A stretch of DNA of 13,132 nucleotides, taken from positions 1-13,132 of the forward strand of contig JASLHV010000167.1 of NCBI GenBank assembly GCA_030153205.1, given 5' to 3'. Under the pieces are notes generated by a model. That model was not told the origin of the DNA and searched no databases. It saw only the letters and a list, made by a program, of their open reading frames with translations. This stretch comes from Roseiarcus sp. (GTDB taxonomy: Bacteria > Pseudomonadota > Alphaproteobacteria > Rhizobiales > Beijerinckiaceae). The translations under genes and the position numbers were made by a program. Numbering within the stretch: the first letter of the stretch is position 1; the number at the start of each line of letters is the position of its first letter. Of the stretch, positions 6,545 to 13,132 are shown piece by piece.

Positions 6545-7594
6545 ATGAAGAGATTATCACTGGCGGCGGTCAGCGCCGTTTGCCTCGGTCTATTCGCTTT
6601 CGTTGGGATGACGAGCGAGGCGGCCGCAGCCGCCAAATGCATAAAGGGCGACCGCAAGCCGCCCTTCACCATCGGCTGGGCCGACATCTATTCCGTCCCA
6701 ACTTGGATGAAGGAGACGCAAGGAACGATCGAGAAGGAGGTGGAGGAACTCAAGAAGCAGGGTCTCGTCTCCAAGCTCGTCGTAACGGACGCTCAGGGCG
6801 ACGCCAACACACAGATTCAGCAAATTCAGTCGATGATCGATTCCAATGTCGACGCGATCATTCTCATTGCCGGCTCGTCCTCCGCGCCGGGCCGGGTGAT
6901 CGCTGACGCCTGCGCAAAGGGCATCGCGATCATCAATTTCGATAGTCTCGTCGACACCGACCAGGTCACCGCCAAGATCAACACCGATTCCGCGCAATGG
7001 GGCGCTGGCGCGGCGAATTTCCTGATCGACGCGATGGGCGGCAAGGGCAAGATTCTTGTGCTCAATGGTCCGGCCGGCATCTCGGTCAGCGACGATCGCC
7101 GCAAGGGCGCAGAGCCCGTGCTCAAAGCCCATCCTGATGTGACGATCCTCGCCGAGACCAACACGGCCTATAATGTGGCGCCGGCTCAGGAAGCGGTCAC
7201 CAATCTCCTCTTCGCCCATCCGGAGATCGATGGGATTCTTTCACTCGGCGGCGCCCTCTCGGCGGGCGCGGTCCTCGCCTTCGACAAACAAGGGCGGCAG
7301 CAAGTGCCGATCACCGGCGAAAATGCGCGTCAGTTCCTCGAATTGTGGAAAGCTAAGAACCTTAAGTCGTGGGCGACGATGCAGCCGAACTGGCTCGGCG
7401 CCTTCGCGACCTATGCCGCTGTGCAGGCGCTGACCGGCAAGGACGTTCCGGCCTTCGTCAAGATTCCGCTGCCGATCATCGACAATTCGAACCTCGATCA
7501 GTATCTCGCCAAGGCCAAGGATTTCCCGGCTGACGGCTATATCTACTCGCCTTACGATCAGAAACTCTTCGACCAGCTTCTCGCGCAGAAGTAG
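6545..7594 (+). CDS. CUT2-type sugar ABC transporter, periplasmic substrate-binding protein
   Basis: The 349-residue product begins with a clear Sec signal peptide: MKR, a hydrophobic core (LSLAAVSAVCLGLFAFVG), then an Ala-rich cleavage region (SEAAAAAKC). The mature part is a Peripla_BP_4/ribose-binding type I fold: FTIGWADIYSVPTWMKE as first strand and helix, TDAQGDANTQIQQIQSMI, then VDAIILIAGSSSAPGRVI, GIAIINFDSL, GKILVLNGPAGISVSDDRRKG and PEIDGILSLGGALSAGAVLAF. Conserved ligand-ring residues appear (Asn in IINFD, Asp-Arg in SVSDDRR). Its job is to bind the substrate in the periplasm and deliver it to the two permeases. The substrate is not deducible; members bind pentoses, hexoses, polyols, nucleosides or AI-2. 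It is the first gene of the transport operon, 229 bp from the divergent IclR gene; the ATPase gene starts 18 bp after its stop. Confidence 0.9.
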   Translation: MKRLSLAAVSAVCLGLFAFVGMTSEAAAAAKCIKGDRKPPFTIGWADIYSVPTWMKETQGTIEKEVEELKKQGLVSKLVVTDAQGDANTQIQQIQSMIDSNVDAIILIAGSSSAPGRVIADACAKGIAIINFDSLVDTDQVTAKINTDSAQWGAGAANFLIDAMGGKGKILVLNGPAGISVSDDRRKGAEPVLKAHPDVTILAETNTAYNVAPAQEAVTNLLFAHPEIDGILSLGGALSAGAVLAFDKQGRQQVPITGENARQFLELWKAKNLKSWATMQPNWLGAFATYAAVQALTGKDVPAFVKIPLPIIDNSNLDQYLAKAKDFPADGYIYSPYDQKLFDQLLAQK

Positions 7595-7612
7595 CAAGAA
7601 CCGGAAACGGTC

Positions 7613-9124
7613 GTGACAATGGCGCCTGCTCCGACCCTCGCCGCCCGCGGCGTGTCGAAGTCGTTTTTCGGCAATCCGGTGTTGCGGGGCGTATCGATCG
7701 CCTTGCAACCCGGCCGTATTCACGCGCTGCTGGGCGAGAACGGAGCGGGCAAGTCGACGCTGATCAACATATTGTCAGGGGCTCTCCTCCCCGACGACGG
7801 CGTCGTCGAAATCGACGGCCGCGCCTTTCGCGGCCTCAATCCTCGCGAGGCGCATCGCGCTGGCGTCGCGGTGGTTCAACAGGAGCTGGGCCTGACCAGT
7901 GAACTCTCCATCGCTGAAAATATCGGCCTTGGGGCGCTGCCGCGCCGCTATGGATTGATCGACTATCGAAGCCTCGCCAAACGCGCCCGCGCGGCGATGG
8001 CGCTTGTCGGATTGGACGAAGATTTGGCGACGCCAGTCGGCGATCTGCCACTTGGCCGACGGCAGATGGTCGAAATCGCCAAGGCTCTGTTTCGCGAGCC
8101 GCGCGTCCTGATCCTCGACGAGCCGACATCGTCCCTCTCGGCTCATGAAGCCGAGACACTGACGCGGCTGCTCGAACGCCTTCGCGAGCGTGGGGTCGCC
8201 ATCCTCTATATTTCGCATCGACTGAACGAGGTCATGCGACTTTGTGACCACGTCACCGTACTGAAGGATGGAGTTGTCACGGCGGACCGCTCGACTGAAG
8301 GCGTCGAAGCTGCGGATCTCGTCCGTCTGATGGTCGGACGCGATACCGGCCATCTTTTCCCGGAATGGACGCCGAGCGCCGCGGCCAAACCGATCATCTC
8401 CGTCTCGGGACTTTCGTCAGCGGTCTTGCGCGACGTCGATCTATCGATCCGGCGTGGCGAAGTGCTGGGCATCGGCGGCTTGGTGGGGCAAGGACAAGAG
8501 GACCTGCTACTCAGCCTCTACGGCGCCCTGCCCGCCTCCGCCCGAAACGCCGACTTCAACGGACGAGCGCAATTGCCGCCTTCCGTACGCACGGCAAACG
8601 ACCTCGGACTCGCCTATGTCCCCGCCGATCGCAAGCGGGAAGGCCTTCACCTCATTCACGCCATCGCCTGGAACCTGATGCTGCCGAGCCTTGCGCAGGC
8701 GCGCGGCTTATCGCTGCGCGACCGCGCCAAGGAGCGCGCGACAGCCGGCGGGCTGGCCGACCGCTTCGCAATCAAGGGCGATCTGACGCGGCAGGTGCAG
8801 GCTCTTTCGGGCGGCAACCAGCAGAAGGTCGCGCTGGCGAAATGGACGCCGGGCGACCCGCAGGTCCTGTTGCTGAACGATCCGACGCGCGGCGTCGATG
8901 TCGAGACCAAACGCGAAATCTATGCCCTGCTGCGGCGCGTTGCCGGCGAAGGCAAGGCGATCGTCCTTTCCAGTTCCGACACGCCGGAGCTGGTGCATCT
9001 TTGCGACCGCGTCGCGGTGATGCGCGAAGGACGAATCGTCGCCTCCATCGAGCGCGATGGGCTGAGCGAAGAAGCGATTGTCGCCGCTTCGATGGGCGCG
9101 GAATCGGCAAAGGCCGCGGCATGA
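7613..9124 (+). CDS. CUT2-type sugar ABC transporter, double ATPase subunit
   Basis: The 503-residue product carries two fused nucleotide-binding domains, the layout of RbsA/MglA/XylG. Domain 1 has Walker A GENGAGKS (41-48), Q-loop VVQQE (87-91), a signature in the variant form LPLGRRQ (145-151), Walker B VLILDEP (165-171) and the switch SHRLNEV (201-207). Domain 2 has a degenerate Walker A (GLVGQGQEDLL, no lysine), the intact signature LSGGNQQ (398-404) and Walker B LLLNDPTRGVDV (419-430), with Asp in place of the catalytic Glu. An inactive second site is normal in this family. It energises import at the inner membrane. The GTG at 7613 follows GGAAA; ATG 7619 is an alternative. Its stop codon overlaps the first permease start (ATGA). 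Confidence 0.93.
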   Translation: MTMAPAPTLAARGVSKSFFGNPVLRGVSIALQPGRIHALLGENGAGKSTLINILSGALLPDDGVVEIDGRAFRGLNPREAHRAGVAVVQQELGLTSELSIAENIGLGALPRRYGLIDYRSLAKRARAAMALVGLDEDLATPVGDLPLGRRQMVEIAKALFREPRVLILDEPTSSLSAHEAETLTRLLERLRERGVAILYISHRLNEVMRLCDHVTVLKDGVVTADRSTEGVEAADLVRLMVGRDTGHLFPEWTPSAAAKPIISVSGLSSAVLRDVDLSIRRGEVLGIGGLVGQGQEDLLLSLYGALPASARNADFNGRAQLPPSVRTANDLGLAYVPADRKREGLHLIHAIAWNLMLPSLAQARGLSLRDRAKERATAGGLADRFAIKGDLTRQVQALSGGNQQKVALAKWTPGDPQVLLLNDPTRGVDVETKREIYALLRRVAGEGKAIVLSSSDTPELVHLCDRVAVMREGRIVASIERDGLSEEAIVAASMGAESAKAAA

Positions 9125-10086
9125 ACGCCGCAACCGCAGCAGCGCCGCGGGTCTATTGGCCGGTACAGTGGCGGCGTAATCGCGGCGTCAACGGCCTCAT
9201 CATCGTCGTTGCGGCGCTTCTCGCGCTCTACGCTTATTTATTTCCGGGTCTGATTAGCGTCAGCGGCGTTTCGAAATTCTCACAGAGCTGGCTGCCGCTG
9301 GCGCTCGTCTCCATGGCGCAGGCCATTCTCATGATCGCCGGCGGCGTCAGTCTGGCGATCGGCGCAATGGTGAGTCTTGGCGCCGTCATCGCCGCAACGA
9401 CGATGGCGGGGCCGCTTGGCGTCGTGGGCGGCGTTGCGTTGGCGATCCTCGCCGGCGTCGGAGTCGGCGCGGCTTGCGGCTTGATCGTCGTCCGTCTCGG
9501 TCTGCCAGCGATCGTCGTTACCCTCGCCGCCTCGTTCATCGTCGGCGGCGCCGCTTTGCTCATCCTGCCGCGGCCGGGAGGCGCGATCCCCGCGTGGCTT
9601 TCGGACCTGGTCGCGGGCAATACGCCGGTAGCCGCCCTGCTGCTGGTCGTCGCTGTCGTACTCTGGAAAATCTACCTTGCGACGCCGATCGGCCTTAGCC
9701 TTTACGCGGCCGGCGAAAACCCGGTCGCGGCCTATCGCGCTGGCGTCTCCGTCGACGCCGCCCGCATCGCAGCCTTTGCCGTCAGCGGCCTTTTATCGAC
9801 TTGCGCCGGCGTCTTCGTCGCTGCACAGACAGGATCGGGCGATCCGGTGATCGGAGAGGCCTTCACCCTGAATTCAATCGCGGCGGCAGTTCTCGGCGGC
9901 GTCGGTTTTCTTGGCGGACGCGGCGCGATGCGCGGCGCCATTGCCGGCAGCCTGCTGCTCAGCGTGATGATCAATGTGATGTATTTCCTCGGCTTCCCGC
10001 CGGTCGCACATTACATCGCGCAAGGCCTGATCATCGTCGGCGCAGTGGCGCTGCCGGCGTTCACTTCGCGCAGGAGATCGGCGTGA
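9121..10086 (+). CDS. CUT2-type sugar ABC transporter, permease subunit 1
   Basis: The 321-residue inner-membrane permease belongs to the BPD_transp_2 family (RbsC-like). It has about eight to ten hydrophobic segments, starting with GLIIVVAALLALYAYLF (about 25-41). The family's early loop, normally AGGIDLSVGA, reads AGGVSLAIGA (73-82), so the Asp is a Ser. The coupling-loop region ATPIGLSLYAAGENPVAAYRAGV is typical and contacts the ATPase. Near the end NSIAAAVLGGVGFLGGRGAM is the other family signature. It starts at ATG 9121, overlapping the ATPase stop by four bases, and ends on a TGA that overlaps the second permease's GTG, so these genes are translationally coupled. It presumably pairs with the second permease as a heterodimeric channel. 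Confidence 0.92.
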   Translation: MNAATAAAPRVYWPVQWRRNRGVNGLIIVVAALLALYAYLFPGLISVSGVSKFSQSWLPLALVSMAQAILMIAGGVSLAIGAMVSLGAVIAATTMAGPLGVVGGVALAILAGVGVGAACGLIVVRLGLPAIVVTLAASFIVGGAALLILPRPGGAIPAWLSDLVAGNTPVAALLLVVAVVLWKIYLATPIGLSLYAAGENPVAAYRAGVSVDAARIAAFAVSGLLSTCAGVFVAAQTGSGDPVIGEAFTLNSIAAAVLGGVGFLGGRGAMRGAIAGSLLLSVMINVMYFLGFPPVAHYIAQGLIIVGAVALPAFTSRRRSA

Positions 10087-11057
10087 GCGCGAGCGACGCG
10101 ACCCGTTTTCCAAGGCTCAGCACGCGCGCGATTCTGACGAGCCGGCCGTTCCTCACCGTCGTGATCGTCATTGCGGTCTGGGTCGTCGCGTCTCTGCTCA
10201 AGCCCGGCTTCGGCGCCTATGGCCATCTTCGCTACCTACTCGAACTCGGCGCCGTCGTCGGCCTCGCCGCGATCGGGCAGACTTTCGTGGTGATTGCGGG
10301 CGGGATCGATCTTTCCGTTGGCGCGATCGTGACGGTCAGCGCGGTCGGATTGCCGCTCGCCACACTTCCCAGCGATGAAAGCGGCGCTTTCGCCGCCATC
10401 GTCATTCTGGCTGCCGCTGCGGTCATCGGAGCCCTCAATGGCTTAGGCGTCGCGCTGTTGCGCGCCCATCCGATGATCATGACTTTGGCGATGGCCACGT
10501 TCCTTCAGGGCCTCTTGATTCTGATCGCAGGCGGCAGCGCCGTCTCGGCGCAGAGTCCGCTGCTGGAATGGCTTGGCTCCGCACGGCCTGCCGGCGTTCC
10601 CGCGGGCGTCTTGGTCTGGATCCTGGCCTCGGCTCTCTCGCTTGTCGTGTTACATGCGACGCCCTTCGGCGCGCGCGTCTTCGCGATCGGCGCCAATTCG
10701 CTCGCGGCTAATCTCTCCGGCGTCAATGTTTCCGCGACGACGGTCGCCGTCTATGCGATCAGCGGCCTTACCGCAGGAATGACCGGCCTTCTTCTGCTCG
10801 GCATGAACGGGCAGGGTTATGTCGGGATTGGCGATCCGTACCTTTTGTCGTCAATCGCGGCCGTGGTGCTCGGCGGCACGTCGATTCTCGGCGGTTCAGG
10901 CACTTACGCCGGCTCGATTCCCGGCGCGGTTCTCTTGGTGACGATCACGGCGCTGATTACCGTGGTCAATGCCTCGCCGGGCTGGCGAAGCATCTTGTTC
11001 GGATCGCTCATTCTGGCGTTGTTATTGTTCTCAGGACGGGAAGCGCGTCGAAGATGA
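10083..11057 (+). CDS. CUT2-type sugar ABC transporter, permease subunit 2
   Basis: The 324-residue permease is a second BPD_transp_2 protein. Hydrophobic segments begin at about 23-38 (FLTVVIVIAVWVVASL). The motif AGGIDLSVGA (72-81) is the canonical form, unlike in permease 1. The coupling loop ATPFGARVFAIGANSLAANLSGV and the late signature SSIAAVVLGGTSILGG are present. The start is a GTG at 10083 with a good AGGAG site (10072-10076) and a GTGA overlap with permease 1. A longer in-frame reading to the left lies inside permease 1 and is not real. Two different permeases in one CUT2 operon mean a heterodimeric channel, whereas RbsC alone is a homodimer. The stop is followed by a 125-bp spacer before ridA. 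Confidence 0.92.
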   Translation: MSASDATRFPRLSTRAILTSRPFLTVVIVIAVWVVASLLKPGFGAYGHLRYLLELGAVVGLAAIGQTFVVIAGGIDLSVGAIVTVSAVGLPLATLPSDESGAFAAIVILAAAAVIGALNGLGVALLRAHPMIMTLAMATFLQGLLILIAGGSAVSAQSPLLEWLGSARPAGVPAGVLVWILASALSLVVLHATPFGARVFAIGANSLAANLSGVNVSATTVAVYAISGLTAGMTGLLLLGMNGQGYVGIGDPYLLSSIAAVVLGGTSILGGSGTYAGSIPGAVLLVTITALITVVNASPGWRSILFGSLILALLLFSGREARRR

Positions 11058-11182
11058 TGCTGGTCGCCACGGTAGAGTCGCAAAGGCCGAAAATCGCCGA
11101 GGCCGAGCGCCGATCAAAGGCGCGCGTTATTCTTACCTTGTCGGCTTCAACGAAACCCAATCTCCAGCGGCGAGAAGTTGCA

Positions 11183-11527
11183 ATGATGAAGCACTACCAG
11201 GTTAGCCCGCGCATGGCGCAAGCGGTGACGTACAATGGCGCGGTTCATATCGCTGGCCAGGTCGCCAACAATCGCAAGGCAGGCATCGAGGATCAGACGC
11301 GCCAAGTTCTTGCGAAAATCGACGCTTTGCTCGCCGAAGCGGGCACTAGCAAATCCAAACTCGTCGCCGTGAACGTCTTTCTGCCGCATATCACCGACTT
11401 CGAAGCGATGAACATCGTCTATGACGCCTGGGTCGACCCGGAAAGACCGCCGGCGCGAGCCTGCGTCGAGGCGCGCCTCGCCGATCCCGATTTGCGGATC
11501 GAGATGACGGCAATCGCGGCTGTTTAA
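11183..11527 (+). CDS. RidA/Rid-family (YjgF-like) protein, short form
   Basis: The 114-residue product has the Rid (YjgF/YER057c/UK114) trimeric barrel pattern: VHIAGQVANN (21-30), QTRQVLAKIDALLAEAG (38-54), LVAVNVFLPHITDFEAMN (60-77) and PPARACVEARL (89-99). Arg92 occupies the place of the carboxylate-binding arginine needed for imine deaminase activity, and Glu107 is the late conserved acid. Rid proteins hydrolyse reactive enamine/imine intermediates; in RutC-like cases they serve one catabolic pathway. The start at 11183 (or ATG 11186) follows GAGAAG at 11172-11177. The reading frame is open up to an ATG overlapping the permease stop at 11054, but these 43 extra residues match nothing in the family. 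Same strand as the transporter, probably one transcript. Confidence 0.88.
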   Translation: MMKHYQVSPRMAQAVTYNGAVHIAGQVANNRKAGIEDQTRQVLAKIDALLAEAGTSKSKLVAVNVFLPHITDFEAMNIVYDAWVDPERPPARACVEARLADPDLRIEMTAIAAV

Positions 11528-11551
11528 CACTTGGTCGCCCGCCTCGGCGGT

Positions 11552-11579
11552 TCGACAGCCTGCGGCGTGACCCTGTCGA
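11552..11579 (+). repeat. Inverted repeat in the ridA / barrel-protein spacer
   Basis: TCGACAG (11552-11558) and CTGTCGA (11573-11579) are perfect 7-bp complements separated by 14 bases, extendable by a U-G pair in RNA. It lies in the 146-bp gap between ridA and the next gene. A smaller GC-rich hairpin (CCGCC-TC-GGCGG) sits just before it at 11539-11550. No T-run follows either, so neither is a normal Rho-independent terminator. They may be a transcript-stabilising stem, an operator or chance. Confidence 0.3.
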
Positions 11580-11673
11580 GCGCCGACGCATGATATCCAG
11601 AGCCGGCGATTGCTTGGTCAGGCTCGCGGAAGTTATCAAGTGAACGAAAATTATTCGTCGTGAAAGGTTGCTT

Positions 11674-12846
11674 ATGCATCGTTCGATGTGGACCTACGCT
11701 TGGGACATTCTCGATCTCGGCTTCGATCGCGTCATCGACGAATTGCGTGACCGCGCGGGTCTCAACAGCATCAGCTTAGCGACATCCTATCACGCGGGCC
11801 GTTTCCTTCAGCCGCGCAGTCCGAAGCGAAAATCCTACTTTCCCGAGGATGGCACGATCTATTTTCATCCAACTCCCTCACGCTGGGAGGGATTGAGAAT
11901 CCAGCCAAAAATCGCCGACCTCATCACGGCGGGCGGCGATGTTCTGCGCGAGCTCGTGCGTCGCCGCGACGACGGCGGTCTAAACGTTTGCTGCTGGACG
12001 GTTTGCCTTCACAACACCCGGCTCGGGCTTCTCCACCCGGGCGCGGTGACGCGCAATGCTTTCAACGATCCGAACTACTATAATCTTTGCCCCTCGAACC
12101 CCGACGCGCGCGCCTATGTCTGCGCTTTGGTCGAGGACGTGACCCACGCCTACAGGCCGGATATCGTCGAACTCGAGAGCCCTTCTTTCATGGGTTTCGC
12201 GCATGAATTCCATCATGAGAAAGACGGCGTCGGCCTGACGGCGGAGGACGATTTTCTATTGTCGCTCTGCTTCTGCGACTCGTGCCGTTCGGGCGCCGCC
12301 GCCGCGGGCGTCAATGTCCAGGCGGCGCACCGCCTTGTGGCGCAATGGATCGAGGAGACTTGCGAACGTGAGACGCCGAAGCCACGGTTTCCGGATTTTC
12401 CGGCCGGCGGCCTCGACACGTTTCGTTCATTTCCCGCGCTGCATGAATTTCTTTTATGGCGAATGGAGCCTGTCACCTCCCTTATCAAGGAAATCCGCGC
12501 ACGCGCCCATCCGGCAAGCCGCATCGTCCTCATTGACCTCGCCGATGGCTGGCTCGGCGGTTGCGACCTCGAAGCGATCGGCAAAATTTGCGATGGCGCC
12601 ATTCTCTGCGTCTACGGAATTCTGCCGGAGCAAGCGGCGGCTATTGTCGCGAAAGGCAGAGCGGCGGTTGGGCAGGAAAAGTTTCTCGGCGCTGGGTTGC
12701 GCGTGTTTCGCCAGGACGTCGACGGCGCCGAAGGTTTGGCGCGCGCGGCCAAAGCTTGCATCGAGAGCGGCGCCGAAGCGTTAAACTTCTACAATTACGG
12801 CCTCGTACCGGCGCCACGACTGGACTGGATACGCAACGCGATTTGA
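11674..12846 (+). CDS. Uncharacterised TIM-barrel, glycosidase-like protein with CFCxxC motif
   Basis: The 390-residue product has no signal peptide and no membrane segment, so it is cytoplasmic. I do not recognise a named enzyme. Visible features: WTYAWDILDLGFDRVIDEL (6-24), NSISLATSYHAGRFLQPRSP (31-50), a PEDGTIYFHP loop (57-66), CCWTVCLHNTRLG (106-118), LCPSNPDARAYVCALVEDV (138-156), DIVELESP (163-170) and LCFCDSC (198-204) with Cys199, Cys201 and Cys204. The order strand, LCP-N-P, Glu-bearing strand, C-F-C-x-x-C recalls uncharacterised family-10-like or GHL glycosidase barrels, where Glu166 or Glu168 would be acid candidates. Later strands end in LIDLADGWLGG (286-296) and FYNYGLVP (372-379). 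The ATG at 11674 has a GAAAGG site six bases upstream. It probably acts on the compound imported by the CUT2 system. Function is inference. Confidence 0.75.
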   Translation: MHRSMWTYAWDILDLGFDRVIDELRDRAGLNSISLATSYHAGRFLQPRSPKRKSYFPEDGTIYFHPTPSRWEGLRIQPKIADLITAGGDVLRELVRRRDDGGLNVCCWTVCLHNTRLGLLHPGAVTRNAFNDPNYYNLCPSNPDARAYVCALVEDVTHAYRPDIVELESPSFMGFAHEFHHEKDGVGLTAEDDFLLSLCFCDSCRSGAAAAGVNVQAAHRLVAQWIEETCERETPKPRFPDFPAGGLDTFRSFPALHEFLLWRMEPVTSLIKEIRARAHPASRIVLIDLADGWLGGCDLEAIGKICDGAILCVYGILPEQAAAIVAKGRAAVGQEKFLGAGLRVFRQDVDGAEGLARAAKACIESGAEALNFYNYGLVPAPRLDWIRNAI

Positions 12847-12870
12847 AGCGGGCGCGCCGCTACGCCGCGT

Positions 12871-13132
12871 TCATTCGCCAATGATAGCGCGCATCTTTAC
12901 GCGGAAGGCGGCGAGGGTCGCGCTGAGTTGTTCGCGTTGGGCATCGAAGCGATGCGTCGGCGCCGGAATAGAAACCGCGACTGGTCGCCCGAACGCATCG
13001 AGCATCGCTACGCCAACCGCACTTATGCCTTCGCCATGTTCGCCGAGGTCAAATGCGAGATGCTTGCGTCTTACGACATCAAGCTCGCGAAGCAGTTTCG
13101 CCTCGTCCTTCAAGGGATGGTCGCGATGCTCG
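12871..13132 (-). CDS. IclR-family transcriptional regulator, C-terminal part (cut by window end)
   Basis: About 86 C-terminal codons are visible on the minus strand; the gene runs off the right edge and its start is outside the window. The reading EHRDHPLKDEAKLLRELDVVRRKHLAFDLGEHGEGISAVGV and on through AMLDAFGRPVAVSIPAPTHRF is the end of an IclR effector-binding domain: the LRELxxVRRxxxAxD helix, the acidic E-x-G-x-x-x-x-x-V turn and the late helix ending at RAIIGE. It differs clearly from the first IclR protein, so it is a separate regulator. Its stop lies 24 bp from the stop of the barrel-protein gene (convergent), with a GGCGCGCC palindrome at 12851-12858 between them but no clear terminator. 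Confidence 0.85.
   Translation of the reverse strand, partial: EHRDHPLKDEAKLLRELDVVRRKHLAFDLGEHGEGISAVGVAMLDAFGRPVAVSIPAPTHRFDAQREQLSATLAAFRVKMRAIIGE

Noticed and set aside
8473..8505. Degenerate Walker A and altered Walker B in the second ATPase domain as a sign of inactivation
   Set aside because: A non-canonical second nucleotide site is usual in CUT2 double ATPases; the first domain is intact.
8365..9120. Upstream extension of permease 1 into the ATPase gene
   Set aside because: The residues are Arg-rich shadow sequence; the membrane protein begins at ATG 9121 in an ATGA overlap.

Overview
The window looks like a GC-rich alphaproteobacterial chromosome, most likely Hyphomicrobiales (inferred from codon bias, tightly overlapping start and stop codons, and the style of the protein families; no rRNA or marker gene is present to prove it). 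It is an accessory catabolic and transport locus with unrelated genes on its left edge. No tRNA, rRNA, CRISPR array, insertion sequence or phage gene was seen.

Left flank (1-1714). The tail of a 3-hydroxyacyl-CoA dehydrogenase/lambda-crystallin-type dehydrogenase is frameshifted at an A6 run. It is followed by a YdcF/SanA-type (DUF218) membrane-anchored protein, which converges on an unrecognised minus-strand protein with one N-terminal membrane segment. This flank is visibly more AT-rich in places than the rest.

Catabolic operon (1919-5360, +). A creatinase-fold M24 hydrolase closely resembling ectoine hydrolase (DoeA/EutD) overlaps an M20D amidohydrolase/deacetylase by one base. A luciferase-like (LLM) flavin monooxygenase follows after 26 bp. 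The other ectoine-catabolism genes (EutE/DoeB of the AspA/AstE type, DoeC, DoeD, EnuR, Ehu or TRAP importer) are absent here, so the substrate is open.

Regulator (5368-6315, -). An IclR-type repressor or activator converges on the catabolic operon and diverges from the transporter operon. Just behind its stop codon, in the same frame, lies a 43-codon stretch that reads like a TetR-family C-terminus. The divergent spacer holds a well-formed operator candidate: a 9-bp direct repeat at a 20-bp period, one copy being a near-perfect 14-bp palindrome, plus a perfect 10-bp palindrome 19 bp further upstream.

Transport operon (6545-12846, +). A CUT2 (ribose/AI-2-type) sugar ABC importer is complete: periplasmic binding protein, double ATPase and two permeases with ATGA/GTGA overlaps. 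After it come a short RidA/Rid-family protein and a 390-residue protein that looks like an uncharacterised TIM-barrel glycosidase-like family with a CFCxxC motif. A second IclR-type regulator enters from the right on the minus strand and is cut by the window end.

Working model (inference). The CUT2 importer brings in a sugar-like or sugar-linked compound and the barrel protein processes it. The M24 and M20 hydrolases and the flavin monooxygenase open or cleave C-N bonds, RidA removes reactive imine/enamine intermediates, and IclR regulates the set. This combination matches no named pathway I know and is the most interesting feature of the window.
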